Source: Chrysemys picta bellii (Eukaryota > Chordata > Testudines > Emydidae). From it: a DNA stretch of 64,000 nt. The stretch is from assembly GCF_011386835.1 (NCBI RefSeq), contig NC_088809.1, forward strand, positions 5,155,001 through 5,219,000, given 5' to 3'. The position numbers and the translations under genes were made by a program. This document shows positions 1-45,754 of the stretch, piece by piece. Below the pieces are notes generated by a model. That model worked only from the letters and a program-made list of their open reading frames with translations. It was not told the DNA's origin and did no database searches. The first letter of the stretch is position 1. Every line of letters begins with the position of its first letter.

Positions 1-1504
1 TAAGCTTATCAGAGGTCAGTCCCCAACTCTGGTAGTAGTGAGTCCTTCAAACCTCAACAGGGTTTTCCTGTGGTAATAAGTTCATAGGTGTGCTAGTTCT
101 TCCTAACAGCTTTAACTCAGAGGTTAGTCTCAGCTTTATATAGCCTGAGCCTTTGAGCTTGAGACTCCAGGAATAGGTAATCGACAGATAGTGGTCCTCT
201 CTTCAGGCTATATGTTCAAAAGGTTCATGGGTTTTTTGTGGTTTTTGCATAACTGGAAGTCAGGAATTTGTATTCACCTTCCCCTAGAGATTCTCCAGGC
301 AACCACTTGATATTGTCCCAGAAGTACATTCTTGTCTGCCACACTCTTTCAATGAAGTCCTTTAGAGTTCATTACACTTCGCAGGGTTCACTTCCCATCT
401 CCCCCTCCCTGAGAAGTTGCATGCAATCCCAGCCCACAATAAGACTTGAACTTTGCATTTAATCTAAAAATACTTGAAAAAATAAGTTTAAGGATCTTGC
501 AGGAAATTTCCATATTTGTCACAACATGCCCAATTTGCTAACCTATAAAGTGAGTATTGATATTTTACACATACTTGAGCAGCATCTCATCACTTGTTCT
601 GTCCCAAATGTTGCTTGGTTTTGTGGCCTGCCTGCATAAACAGAAGTCTAGTAATGACTATAGTAAGCCAAATTGCAATGTTGTCTCTCCTATGCTGAAT
701 ACACCATGGCTTGCAGTGTGAAATACAAATACAGTAAGTTACTGTTATCAGTTCAAGCATTCAGGAGAAGTTTATGGGATGCTTGCTCAGAGTAGGGTTC
801 ACTGAGCTACAAACGCTTCAAATTTTCTGTATCGTTTATTTTTTTAATTACTCTAGTAGTGGCTAGTCTCTTGTTCCTTGGATTAGCTGTGGCTGTCTAG
901 TGTAAACATAGGGCACTTAGCTCTTTGAAGAGGAAGAATGGCTTGCATTGTCAAACAGTGACTGGAAGGGTAGAGTGGAACTTCAATAGAATTAAAATGA
1001 GATTAAATGACTTAGTACATTGTACAACTCAATGTGAGTAAGGACAGACAGAGGAACTCCATCTCTGTCCCCAAGGAGCCCAGTTTAAACTAGACATGGC
1101 ACAGTCAACACAAGTGAAAGCTTGGTTAACTTGCCAATTGGATGGTGCCCTTTTAGTAATTTTTTTTATAAGTAGACCTAGACTTTCAAACTGCATATAA
1201 ACCTTGATGCAGATGTGAACACATGCATGTGGAAAAGCTGACTTGCACACTTTTGCTTACGTAAGTTTGGAAATCTGGGCCATAGCAGATGATCATCCTC
1301 ATTTGGGAAGTAATGATGGGTTTGTTGGGAGGGAAATATGGAGGAAGTAGTAAGCCTTTGTGACTTAAGTGACTGTTGCCTTGAGTGAGTCCATAGCAGT
1401 TTGGGGTAAGCCTTAGGTTTCTGACTCCAATCCTGATCCACTAGATCAGAGGCACTCCACCTTTCCAGACTACTGGATACCTTGCAGGAGTCTGATTTGT
1501 TTTT

Positions 1505-1832
1505 TATCTCTCCCCCCCCCCCCCCATCACCTCATTTAAAGTACTTGCTCACGAAATCAGACATAAAAATACACAAGTGTCGCAGTACACTATTACTGAA
1601 AAATTGCTTCTCATTTTTACAATATAATATCAATTGGAATATACACTGAAAAGTGCAATATAAACAAGTCCTTGTCTGTATGACATTTTAGTTTATACTG
1701 ACTTCACTAGTGCTTTTTATATAGCCTGTTGTAAAACTAGGCAAATATCTAGATGAATTGATGTACCCCCAGAAGACCCCTGCATACTTCTAGGGGTAGA
1801 TGATACCTGTAGTTGAGAACCACTGCACTAGA
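1505..1832 (+). repeat. Turtle-type interspersed repeat
   Basis: Begins at the C14 tract and ends '...gttgagaaccactg'. The order of phrases (aaatcagacataaaaatac, ggcaaatatctagatga, gatgtaccccc) resembles a repeat I know from turtle genomes. Class unknown. Confidence 0.5.
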
Positions 1833-2375
1833 TCATACAGATTCTTTCTAAAAGTTGTTTTTAAGGCATCCTCCATTCTGATCTGGCACCCTGTATGTTG
1901 GTTGCTTCTATAAACTCCTTTCACAGTGCTGTGGGAAAACGAATAGCACAGTGACACACCCTCTTTATCAGAGCGTGCAAGAGGAAGACTGTAATGGAAT
2001 TGCTAAGGTGGAGCCTTTCATAGTCTGCTCCAAGTATAACTGATAAGAGGCTGTTAGAACACCAACATTTTACTCAAATTTAACATGTGGTTTCCAGAAC
2101 ACTGTTCTTCAAAAGTAGCTTTGTTTAAAGACCAAACTCTTTCAAGGAGCCACATGTTTGACCTATTCACTTTAGAACTAAATATGCTTTGGTTACTAAG
2201 CATTGTCTAATCTTAAATGAATGCAAAGTTCAGAACTTTAAGTGGTAGAAGACCACTCATCTTCCCACAACTTTATTGTGATACTAATGAAAATCAATTG
2301 CAATCCTATAGTTTCATCCAAAGATCTAAGCTTTACAAAATAAATCGCTCATCCCTGGTAGGTAGCTACACTATA

Positions 2376-2475
2376 TTCCATTCTACCAGTGAAGAAACTG
2401 AGGCACAAAAGTTGTCATTTGTCCTAGAAGTCAGTGTGTTAGAAACAGGAGCTGAACTTGGGTCTCAATGCCATT
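2376..2475 (+). repeat. MIR-like SINE fragment
   Basis: 'gaagaaactgaggcaca' followed by 'aggagctgaacttgggtctc' matches the core layout of MIR-type SINEs. It is worn and partial. Confidence 0.5.
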
Positions 2476-3199
2476 ATTTTAATACCTTGACCCCCAGAAA
2501 AATATTTGTACTACCAAGCTTCACTGGCTGAACTTTGACTTTAGTTTTAAGCATTTAAAATTAAACCAAGCATACTCACTTCAAACACTTAACTGAACTC
2601 TTTTCCCCTAAGCTTCTACTTCTAAAGTAAGCTTTTAATCAAATTTCTCAAGAGAGGCAGATCTGTAAGGGGTGGCTGCCTGGCTCAGTAAATTCATGCA
2701 GTAGTAGGCAGTGTTGTATGTGCTCCACCCTTGCCCTTCTGGGAAGTGTTAACTGCACTATTTAATCCACTATCCTGACTTTGTTTTTTATGTAGCCCTT
2801 CTTAAACACTTAATATTGTAAGAATCACTAAGTGTAAGTTTACATTCTAATCTAACCAGTAAAGAAGTGGTTAAGACAAATGAGAGAACTGCATCTAACA
2901 TACTTAAGTTTATAGTTAATGGTCTAAAATGCAAAATGGTGTTTAGGTAGTCAAGTGCAGAAATCAAATCCTTAGCCTGTTCTCTAGAAACTAGTTTTAA
3001 GATTTATTCAGTATTCAAGCCTCAGCCACATCAGAACAAAAATGACTCGGATGCAGCTAAGTTGTCTAACACACTGCTCTCAATTCCTAGATTAAGCCAT
3101 TCACTCTGGCTTCAGTGTGTACCTTTTGGAAGGAGAGAACTACCAGAAACTTACATGGACAACACAAATTCCAGTTTGAGGGGAGATACTGTGCTTGAG

Positions 3200-3440
3200 C
3201 AGTGTGTTTGAGTTAGTGCACTAAAAATAGAAGTATAGCCATGGCAGCATGAACAACCAGAGGGGCTGACCATTCAAAGTACCTGCCTATGGTCTCGGAT
3301 GGAATTGTACTTGAGCAGCTAACCCCTCCTGACACTATGGCTACATCACTCCTATTTTTAGTGCCTGCTCTCTCTCAATCAGAGTGCAGGTCTGTCTCAA
3401 CCTGGAATCTGCACCTTCCAGCTCTCGTGTGGACCTAGCA
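3200..3440 (+). repeat. Inverted-repeat DNA element (turtle type)
   Basis: 'ctaaaaatagaagtatagcc' near 3222 recurs inverted near 3338-3362 ('ggctacatcactcctatttt'), giving a hairpin-like non-autonomous transposon. It resembles a family common in turtles. Confidence 0.45.
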
Positions 3441-3450
3441 TAAGTTACTT

Positions 3451-3770
3451 TAGAGCAGAAGAACAAAGTGTGGGTCAGGACCCCATTTTAATGGGGTTGC
3501 CAGGGCTAGCTTAGACTTGCTGAGGCCTGGGACTGAAGTCCAAGGGCATCAGCCCTGGAAGGTGCGGCTCAGGATTTGGCTTCAGTCCTGGGTGGCAGGG
3601 CTCAGGTTACAGGCCCACCTGGCCTAGGGCTGAGGCCCTTGGGCTTTGGCCCCTCCACCAGGGGTGGTCGGCTCAGGCTTCAGTCACCACTCCTGGGGTC
3701 ATGTAGTAATTTTTGTTGTCAGAAGGGGGCCATGGTGCAACAAAATTTGAGAACATTCCCCATATACTCA
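3451..3770 (+). repeat. GC-rich turtle-type interspersed repeat
   Basis: Phrases 'ggaccccattttaatggggt' and 'gtagtaatttttgttgtcag' and the G/C-rich middle match a common turtle repeat by memory. The 68-codon open frame inside is not a gene. Confidence 0.5.
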
Positions 3771-4084
3771 AGATCAGACTAAAATTTTGAACCTTTTAAA
3801 TGTTAGAAAAATGTTCTTGAACCCATCTTGGAATAAAGCGTAGCAGGCTTTCCTCCAGTTGTGCACAAACACACCTTCCAGGTGGTGTACATCTGTATCT
3901 CATGCCCTTCTTGGCAATAAAAGACCTATCATAGGAAAAAGCTTGCAAAAGAATACTTTTCTGACAAAGCTTCATGATTATTGTTCACTTTCTAGAGTAG
4001 ATTTCATGAACCAGACTTCAGCTGATAATCCTCCTGTGTAATACAAACTTAATGTGACTAAACTTTATTTTTTTTGTCTTCTAG

Positions 4085-37288
<33,204 letters not shown>

Positions 37289-38190
37289 GGTGCAGTGCAA
37301 ATCAAGCCGGAGCGAGCATATTTTCTTACTGAAATTCCACCGTCCCTCCCAGCTTCAACTCAAACAGGGAAAAGCAAGCATTTTGCCTTGTGTTCTTTAT
37401 TTCATGAAGGACTATGGTTTTCTAGCGCAAACTGTTTGGATCACACCTATGTTCAATCTTTTTTCACATTCCATGTCATTTAGATTTTACTTTGAAAGGG
37501 GAATAGCTTAAATGTTTTTGTTCAAGTGGGCTTTCTTTTTTGCAGGACTGCTTCTTAACATTAAAACAGGCTGTTGCGGAGATTCCAATTTGCACTCTGT
37601 AGTGTTAAGAAACTCTAATATTGAATCTTGCGTTTAGTGTATGTGAGCAGCTTACAATATGTACTGTCTATCTAAATGCATTTAAGTCTCATTGTATATT
37701 CAAAGAAAATGCTAAAGCAGAGATTTGTATTTGAACTTGCAAGACTGCCGATGACAGACAACACTAATCAGCATATCCTACTCTGGATTGCATAGCTCTT
37801 AAAATGATTTAAAAATGTGTATGGACAACCTTGCCTGATCTTTAAACAGGAGTAAAATTTCCCTTAACCTATGCAGGTTTTCCAGTTTTGCTTATAGAAA
37901 ACGCTAGTGTTTTGCTCACTCCATATGTAACAGATGACCTTACGTTTGTGCTGTATCCTGTGCTTTTTTTTGTGGGATCATTCCATTCGGGAACAGAGCA
38001 CCATGATTCCAATCTGTGTATTTACTAACCCTGCCCTGAGGTTTGTGTATGTTGGATATTGTGGTGTTTTAGATCACTGTTTTGAGTGTACAGAAGAGAG
38101 AATTCAAACAAAATATTGCTGTTCAGTTTTGTCTGTGCAATTTGAAATTACTCAAATTTAAAAATAAATTACTGGACTGTGGACATCCTG
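37289..38190 (+). other. CLTC: CLTC 3' untranslated region with poly(A) signal
   Basis: About 0.9 kb of AT-rich sequence follows the stop. An AATAAA at 38163-38168 sits about 20-25 bases before a plausible cleavage region, which fits the main poly(A) site. Further AATAAA copies at about 38584 and 39440 could mark longer forms. The 3' end is inferred, not seen. Confidence 0.7.
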
Positions 38191-39837
38191 TATAGTAGTA
38201 GTTTCACTTCTGTATCTTTCTCTTCAAAACTAACTATCTCCGGAATAGTTGGTCTCAATGGTTCACTTGGTGTCAGGGGCCCAAGTTCAGACAGCATTCC
38301 AAGGTTAAGGGAGGAGCCATCATCTTAGCAAAACAAATTGTGAGAATGGAGACTATTGGAAAGTGTCTTGCACTGATGGATTATGCAGTAAATATGTATT
38401 AATGCTTTTCCTATAGCGAGGACTCTACCAGACAGTTGAAAATAGCACTTTTCAAAAATTGGCTACATGTGGTCAGCTACAGCATCTTGACTGGGAGATA
38501 CTTTAAGGTTGTAGTCTGTTTCAGTTAAATTGACAAAGATCATGTTTTAGGTATGTTAAGTTGCCTTAATATATTTAGCTTCAAATAAAATTGACTTAAA
38601 TGTTTGACAATGCTGAATACTGTCATATTTGAGTATGCAATTTAATGCATCTGTTGCTGGAGGCACTGATACCCATACCAAATCAATTCATGAAAACTTA
38701 GCATTTCTGTTTCAGCTATAGCACAATCTTAATATCCTAGTTGCTGGTTATGAATTTTGTTAAAACCAACTTCTGCTGAAAGGAACTTTAAATCTAAGTG
38801 TGCTCCACTCATCACTTTCATTTTGATGAATCAGGTCTGTCCCTTTAAGACTAAGTTACAATATGCTCTACAGTATACTCTTGAGTCTATCAGAAAACTT
38901 GGGCTGCTGCATTCTGCACCAGTTTATCCATTAAGGAGTGGTTCAATGGTGGCACGTCAGCAGTACTCCATAATCTGCATCTACTTCTTTGGTTTCTAAA
39001 TTGCATTTAAGGTGGCTGTGATGTATAAGCACCGCATGCATTGTCTTGCTGCTTGAGAACTTCTTTCCTAATGCCATACCGTCACAGTTCCATCTACTTC
39101 TCACAGCTGAGCACCCTCTGTTTGGAGTAGAGGAGCTGGCAGTACAGCATTCTCTGAAAGGGATCCTCAGCTCTGGAATTGGCTTTTCTAGTCCAAAAGG
39201 GCCTAAATCTTGACCTGTGGAGTGCTAAGCCATGTTTACATAGGCTGCTGTGGAGGTGGACCTTTGCCAGAAATGTATGGGTGAGAAGAGTTTGCCTGCA
39301 GAGCACCAGTCTAATTTTGTATTTAATTTATGGCAGGGGCACCGAGAGGCTTGGTTGGGTCCCCTTCTTACCTAAAATGTACAGATGAGCTGATTTGCCA
39401 AAGCTGGAAGCTTGCCCAACTAATGTACATCTGTGCTCAAAATAAATTCCTCTGGCTAGATAGCTGTAAATGATCAGACTCGGTTAGTGGAGCTGTAAAG
39501 CTAGACTGCTTCAAATTGTCATGACAAATCAGACCATGTCCCAAGGGTTTGGGTAGCCTTTCTTAACTCTAGGTGATCATGAAGAGCAGAGCAAGTAATG
39601 AAAGAGTAAACTTTGTACCCATTTTTGGTGTAGATAGGGTTATCTTAAAACCTAGTGAAGTAAACACATGACTGGGAGGGGAACTAACTTTCTCTCTTCT
39701 TATACAGGCCATGTAGTGAGGGCATGATATTAAAGCTTGGTTCTGCTGCTTTAATCTGATAGTAAGGTAGAGTTTCAATGTAAATCTGAGGCTAGATAAA
39801 CTTACTCTTGAGCAACCCACCAGGGGATACATGAGAA

Positions 39838-39862
39838 TTTTTTTTTTTTTTTTTTTTTTTTT
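39838..39862. repeat. T25 tract
   Basis: Twenty-five consecutive T, downstream of CLTC. It may be an antisense poly(A) remnant. Confidence 0.9.
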
Positions 39863-40324
39863 AAAGTTTCAGCCTGGGGCTTTTCAGAAAGAGAACCACC
39901 ACCCAGAACACAGCTTATACATTTAGTTGCACTCGAAGTGGAAGGAAAAACTGTTAGTAATCTTAAACTAATTCTCTATTGCATGTTAAAACTAGCCACT
40001 AGTAACTGGGGAACACAAGTATGGTACTTCATAACTATGGCCCACAGTCCAGCAATGGGAACTACAGGCTTTCCCAAAACTGTCCCAGTGTTATACATGT
40101 ATTTACTGATTCTGCTTTGTTCCATTGGTTTGTACGTCTTGTAGCTGCCCTATGGGAGTCTACTCCAAGGTTCCTTATTACTGTTGTGGTAATAGGACCC
40201 ACTCAGCCAGGTGCTTTGTACATTCGGTTGTGAACAAGGTTACATCTGAACACGGGGACTGCAATAAACTGAGGCTGAACTAACACCCTCTAACAAAAAT
40301 GGATGTGCCTGTACAAGAGAAACT

Positions 40325-40358
40325 TTGAGCAGTACCTTCTATGGAAGGTACTGCTCAA
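40325..40358. repeat. Perfect 15-bp hairpin
   Basis: ttgagcagtaccttc, a 4-base loop and its exact reverse complement. It lies outside any gene model. Confidence 0.9.
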
Positions 40359-41365
40359 TCTTCAACTCCAGTTTTTAAAGCTGTTTAACTTATTGCTAAG
40401 CAAACTCAAACCCTCACATCACAAAATTAACTTACTTGCAGTTTTCATGCTTTTATGGTTTCTGGCCTCTGGTAACTAAAACTCTGTACTTAAATTAGAC
40501 AAGTTGGAAGAATTCAGGTTGTCTCATAGCTCTCTTGCGAGAGAAGCTGTGCAAGTTCTTTACCAGCTGTAGGGTGTTACACTTGAGGGGCTGGGTGTCT
40601 TTCTAGTTTGATGTCTGAAATAAGCATTTATTGGCTTTAAAGTACTGTTAATCAAAGATAATTTAACCATTCCTGCCTCTGGCATAGGCACACCTACATA
40701 GCTTTACCTGTCACTTCTCAACCAGACTTGAGCTTTACCTGAACAAGGCTGTCTACGGGTGTCTTTTTAGACTTTGTATCCGCACCAGGTGCTCTTCAGC
40801 CATAACTTGCAGATTTAGAGCTGAATCCACCACAGATGAGAAGAGCTGCTCTATAGTCAAAATATACACACACTCAACAGGAAGGAGTATCTTCCAACAG
40901 CTTGTATTCTGGGGGCTTCTCTAAATGGCCCCTTTCTACATTTTAGTGAGGACAATGGTCCTAAAATTAACAATCATAACAGCAGCCTAGACAGACGATA
41001 TTAAATAAGGGGATCAAGGCCCAGTTTAGAGCTCAAATTTATTCACAAGCAGATTCAAACAGGTCTTCGGGTATTTGTCTTCCTCTCTCTACCCATGAAG
41101 ACTGAATGCTGCTTCAACCAAATTAACGTAGGGTAAGAGGAATGCTGCAACTTCTTGGCTCCTACAATGCTATAATCTTAACCTATTAGCTCTATGAACT
41201 ACTAGGCAACTCTCATTAGCTCTGAAAGAGCACATGCAAAGTTAGTCTGTTCCTTTAGGTTCAACATGAAGGAAAGTTCCAGCAAATTATCCCTAATCTA
41301 AATAGGGAAGGCTTTTGTGACCACATCAGGGAGTCTCCCTGTGCACAAAGCAGTGACTGCCAAGT

Positions 41366-41550
41366 TCTTATAGCACTTTTTAGTGGTAAATCTCAGAGCA
41401 CTTTCCCCAAGTCAGTGTTGCTTTCCCCATTTTACGAATAGGAACCTGAAGCTCAGAGGAGGTAACTTGCCCAAGCTTATTTACCTGAGCTGGGACTAGA
41501 GGCCAGGTCTCCTGAGGTTCAGTAGTCTATTCAGTATGCCACACAGCTCT
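41366..41550 (+). repeat. MIR-like SINE
   Basis: 'ccccattttacgaatagg', 'aacttgcccaag' and 'gagctgggactagaggccag' follow the MIR core order over nearly 190 bases. Confidence 0.65.
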
Positions 41551-41929
41551 GATTGGTTAACTCCTCCCAGTTATTCTAGCTACATATATGGACCTTGTTG
41601 TAAGAGTTGAGCACCTCAAACAATAATCACCACCCCTATAAGTTAGGAAATAGCTCTGAGGCTTAGATCAATACCTTAAGCACAAATTTAGCATCTACCT
41701 TTGCAATATAGCCTTGTGTTCAATGCCTCCTTAAGTTCTGTACTTGCAGAATAATAGTCAGTTTCTGAATATCAGGACCTTAAAGTCCACCTGCAAGTCA
41801 TGTAGTGTTTTCCTTAAACCCACACCAATTACCTTTGGTGTTGGCTAGGTTGAATTTAAGCCATGCATTTCCCCATCCAAAGCAACCTCCTAAGAGCCCC
41901 TTTGTGACATGCTGCAGGGGATATGGCAT

Positions 41930-42025
41930 GGGGATGGGGACTCAGGAGACCGCTCCTATTCTCACCTCTGCCACTAATTTAGAAAGTGATTGGCCTAAAC
42001 TCACCCACTGTCTCATTTTCCCCCT
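41930..42025 (+). repeat. MIR-like fragment
   Basis: 'gggactcaggagacc', 'cacctctgccactaattt' and 'tctcattttcccc' fit the 5' half of turtle MIR-type SINEs. Confidence 0.5.
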
Positions 42026-43659
42026 GCCACCCTTCTTTAGATTACTTTTAGAAAGCACTGCTGTGCTTCTTCCCCCCCACCCCCTGACTTTTAAACAATG
42101 AGCAATTACCTTAACTTTCCCCTAAGACCTCACGTTCAAGAATTAATTTAACCACTAAAGGGCAGTTTTCCCAGTGACCACAGCTTTGTCATGAAAACTA
42201 TGATCAATTACAACACAGGTTGCTGCTCTAGCACTAGCCACATGGATAACTTGCCCAAAATTCAACCTCTTTTTTTTTTTTTTAGTGTAGATTTAGCAGA
42301 ATGCCTTTTGCTCCATTTTATGGGGCTGTGTTCTACCCTATGCTACAACCTGACCAGCTAAAGGTGTTACCCTTAACCTACACCAGGAAAAGTCAAACAG
42401 ATTGGTTTTAGTTAGCTAAATCCAGCCTACACATGACCACTTTTCCTAGTAAAAAAACAAACCCAAAGGAATGAAACCTGTCAAAAAATAATCCTCAACA
42501 AAGGGGGAAATGGGGTGCAAGGTACATCAACCCCCCAATTATTTTCATGTTAATTGCAGGTTAGCACTGATACAAGGAAAAGTGGAGAGAGGCTTATCCT
42601 GGTTGGCATTGTTCCAATTTCCTTTCAGAGTACTATTACACAAACCAACCAGCAGGGGGTAGTGTAATAACACAGCTTGCACCCTACATCAAGGGCCACC
42701 TGTTGCTTTTCACTATTGTTTCTTAAAGGCAAGGCTAGAAGGCTGCAATTGGAGTTGAGCTTCAATTACACGATGTTGCATCAGTTGATTTATTGCATAA
42801 ATGTTTCATGTAGAGACAGTTGCTAATGTGGTAAGTTATGGTTTCAGAGCTCTGCTGTTATTTCATCTATTAAGGGAGCGATTTTCCAGATATTCTTCTA
42901 AAACATTTAATTTGCAGTTAGCCCTGGTGGCACAGGGCGAGCTAAAACACAACACCCCAGATATTGGAGGGAGGGGAGAGAGGAATCAGTGACATCATAC
43001 CTATTCTAACATGCTAGTCTACAAGGAAATTAGAACCTATCCTTTTTTCAGCTGCCTTGTATGTGGAACTGGGAAGAGAACCTGACTGTTTAAGTACCTT
43101 AGTAGCATAGGAAACAAACTCTGCTGAATTGGTCTCAGAACTTTTCTTCATTCTGTTTTACTGAGCTTAAAGTCAAGCTCCTAATGAGTTACCACCATCC
43201 AACATTGCTTGGGACTCTTCCAAAGAATAGTGAGGTTAGGCTTGCTCTTTCAGCATGGGTAGTGACATCTTATTCACCTCCCATTTCCCCTGCAAATTCT
43301 GTGGATACTGGATTCTTCCCTTTTTGGCTTAGAGTGTTGTTGCATGCTATTTAACAGGTATTGTATTTCATGCTAGAGATGGTTGCTGTACATAGCTTAC
43401 TTTTACAACCTAAAATACCACCTAACAGTGTTACATATGTTACAGTTCCAGGGATACTGCACTTCTGCAGTCTCCTCAAAAGGTATCATTTTAGGTCTCA
43501 GGCATTTAGCTGCCATCTGTTTGGTTCAGGACTTGTGTTCCTCTCCCTCCAAAGGAGAATTTTAGGATTGCTCTTCCTTTGCAATTCATTGCGCTTATCC
43601 CAGCAATTAAATATTTTAAAAAAACAAAAAGTGACCATACTAGGCAAGAAAAGGTCAAA

Positions 43660-43791
43660 AGATAGACATGCTTTTTATTTTTACTAAAGCAGAACCATAG
43701 AAATGAAAACATAGCTTGGATTTTATCCCCGTTACTACGTTGGTGCTGAAGTATACAATTGCTCCAATAAAACTGAGGCTTGTTCTCCATC
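43660..43791 (-). other. PTRH2: PTRH2 3' untranslated region with poly(A) signal
   Basis: On the - strand, AATAAA (forward TTTATT at 43674-43679) lies about 115 bases after the stop, giving a short 3' UTR. The end point is inferred. Confidence 0.55.
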
Positions 43792-44310
43792 TTAGAAGAG
43801 TTTGAGATGGCCAGAAACTTTATCCACTATATCAGCTGGTCCTGGTCCGATACCTAGTACAGTCCGGGAGCCTGGTGCTATCTGAGTACGACCTGCATCT
43901 TGGATTATACTCACAGTTAGTCCCAGCTGTTTAGCATCAACAAGGAGTTGAACTAGCGACTCTTCATTAGGGGCTTTGAGAACCACTTTTGGCTGTCCAC
44001 AATACTCCCACTGTTTAAGCAGCTCAGGATTTCTTCGTTGAACTTGCTTGTAGGCAGAAACTGCAGCATGAGAACACTGTGCTGCTACTTTACCCTTTCC
44101 CATCTTTAAGTCATTACGGACTATCAGCACCATCTTGTATTCTCCAGACTCTCCCATGATACTGGCTTCATTCCCCAGCTCATTTGCTAACAGAGGCATT
44201 TTGGCTTTAGATGGTCTAAAGAATCGCCCACGCATGCCCCAGCCCACGCATACTCCACATGCGACTCCTGCAATGACGCTGAGGACACCCGGTTTAAAGA
44301 GAGAATCCAT
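43792..44310 (-). CDS. PTRH2: Peptidyl-tRNA hydrolase 2, mitochondrial (PTRH2/Bit1)
   Basis: PTRH2 releases tRNA from stalled peptidyl-tRNA and, as Bit1, acts in integrin-dependent survival and anoikis signalling from the outer mitochondrial surface. The 172-residue frame is whole and lies in one exon, as in other amniotes (human 179). Residues about 8-27 are a hydrophobic N-terminal anchor. A variable, basic then acidic linker follows, and from about residue 57 the Pth2 fold begins. Family blocks are present: [32 protein letters not shown] and the C-terminal [20 protein letters not shown]. The start is supported by a strong context (A at -3, G at +4) and by a splice acceptor 21 nt upstream. 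It converges with CLTC and diverges from VMP1. Identity is certain. Confidence 0.97.
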   Translation of the reverse strand: MDSLFKPGVLSVIAGVACGVCVGWGMRGRFFRPSKAKMPLLANELGNEASIMGESGEYKMVLIVRNDLKMGKGKVAAQCSHAAVSAYKQVQRRNPELLKQWEYCGQPKVVLKAPNEESLVQLLVDAKQLGLTVSIIQDAGRTQIAPGSRTVLGIGPGPADIVDKVSGHLKLF

Positions 44311-44331
44311 AGTAGCAGATTGGGAGATTGA
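44311..44331 (-). other. PTRH2: PTRH2 exon 2, 5' untranslated part
   Basis: Reading the - strand, TTTTGTTTTAG is followed by 21 bases and the ATG. This fits an acceptor for a non-coding first exon, as in mammalian PTRH2. Confidence 0.7.
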
Positions 44332-45239
44332 CTAAAACAAAAGAAATGTTAAGATTAGCTTAATAAAACATCCTTTCATTTTATATTACACTTTTCATTG
44401 GAGCAACACCATACAGCACGGGACGGTGTAGTTATCAGAACACAGGTCTCCTGAATCCTAGTCCCTACTGCTTCCTATTAGCGGATACTCATCCAGGTGA
44501 GAAAGTATAACTCATGTTAACATTTTCCAATATTTTAAGGTTTGGTGTTTTTTTTTTTTTAGCTTTCTGGAATCATGACCAATTCTTTATCATTGAGAAA
44601 CAAAGGGACATTCAGAAGTGGATAATCTATTCCATTTTCACGTACTATGAGACTGGGAACTTCTGTTCTCCCTATTTGCCTCCTCTACTCACACATCAAC
44701 AAAAGTGTTATGTTCTGATTGCAAAAATCCTCATTGCTGATGAGGCAGAAGCCAGAAGGAACTCAGATCAACTTCTGGATTCCATGTGGCATTTATAGAG
44801 CTGGTAATTAGGAAAAAAGTTTACTTGCATAAACTCAATAAATATTTACAGAACAGATTGGAGCTGGTGCTAGTGAGATAAACATGAAACCATATTATGC
44901 CTCTTTTCTGATCTCTGGAGATGCCCAGCATCCATAACCATAATTTAAATTAATGAGAGCTGCAGTGCTCAGCACCTCTGAACATTAGGTCATTGTGGGC
45001 ACGTTCTTGGGAGTGTAGGGAAGCCTCACGGTAGTATGATGCTATGTGGTTCATATACAGCAAATTCTAGTGCCACAGTTCAGTGGATACCAAACATGAA
45101 CTATGTTTTGCTTTGTGGCAACAATGTTGAATGGAGCAGTCCTCCCCAGGAAATGCATTGTTAGAAATTCTGCAGCCAAAATCTTGCTTACTTGAGGAAA
45201 TGTAAAAAAACACCAAAATCAACTGTATCTGAGGCTTAG

Positions 45240-45424
45240 GGGAAGAGGGATAGCTCAGTGGTTTGAGCATAGGCCTCCTAAACCCCAGGTTGTGAGTTCA
45301 ATCCTTGAGGGAGCCATTTAGGGATCTGGGGCAAAAATCTGTCTGGGGATGGGTCCTGCTTTGAGCAGGGGGTTGGACTAGATGACCTCCTGAGGGCCCT
45401 TCCAATCCTGACATTCTATGATTC
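45240..45424 (+). mobile_element. tRNA-derived turtle SINE (Cry-type) with CR1-like tail
   Basis: A pol III A box ('tagctcagtggt') and B box ('ggttgtgagttcaatcc') are followed by 'tgggtcctgctttgagcagg' and the CR1-like tail 'ggactagatgacctcctgag...attctatgattc'. This layout is characteristic of the tRNA-Lys-derived SINEs of cryptodiran turtles. It is the best single clue to the organism. Confidence 0.8.
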
Positions 45425-45754
45425 ATGGCCAGAAAGCATTATTTGCTTTAGTAGCCAAAGGGGAGAAGCTGCAACAGACTATAAAGATCTGGGAAGTAGG
45501 AACAAGTGCTAACTGTAGCACAGTTTTATAGTGAGTTCATGTTTCTTGCTCCATGGAGCATTAAATATAACCAGAATCACTCTCTGCACTTTATGATCCA
45601 GTGTCACAATTTGAGATATTTTGTTCTCCTTCAGTATAAGAAAAGTTTCTCTCTATCCAAGTTCCAGTGCATTATGTGCTTTGTGTGTACAGTTTCCCCA
45701 CGGTCCAGACCATGCTCTATAAACAGATCTAGTGATTAGAGAAAGAACAGCTAG

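Larger units (their letters stand above)
1..4084 (+). other. CLTC: CLTC intron 1 (3' part)
   Basis: The exon joined to 4085 (the first 14 codons) is not in the window, so this is the end of intron 1. It holds a C14 tract (1512-1525), a turtle-type repeat (1505-1832), a MIR-like fragment (2376-2475), an inverted-repeat element (3200-3440) and a GC-rich repeat (3451-3770). I see no coding exon in it. Confidence 0.8.
38191..43650. other. Intergenic interval between the convergent CLTC and PTRH2 genes
   Basis: About 5.5 kb with no supported gene; the longest open frames are 98-108 codons of low-complexity character. It holds a T25 tract (39838-39862), a perfect 15-bp hairpin (40325-40358), MIR-like fragments (41366-41550 and 41930-42025) and a CTCF-like motif (42649-42662). 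Confidence 0.7.

Noticed and set aside
40325..40358. microRNA precursor
   Set aside because: A 15-bp stem is too short, and extending it adds no pairing. It is also far from miR-21, which lies at the other end of VMP1 and outside the window.
45240..45330. Possible tRNA gene (A and B boxes present)
   Set aside because: The boxes belong to a tRNA-derived SINE. The head does not fold as a full cloverleaf and is followed by a CR1-like tail.
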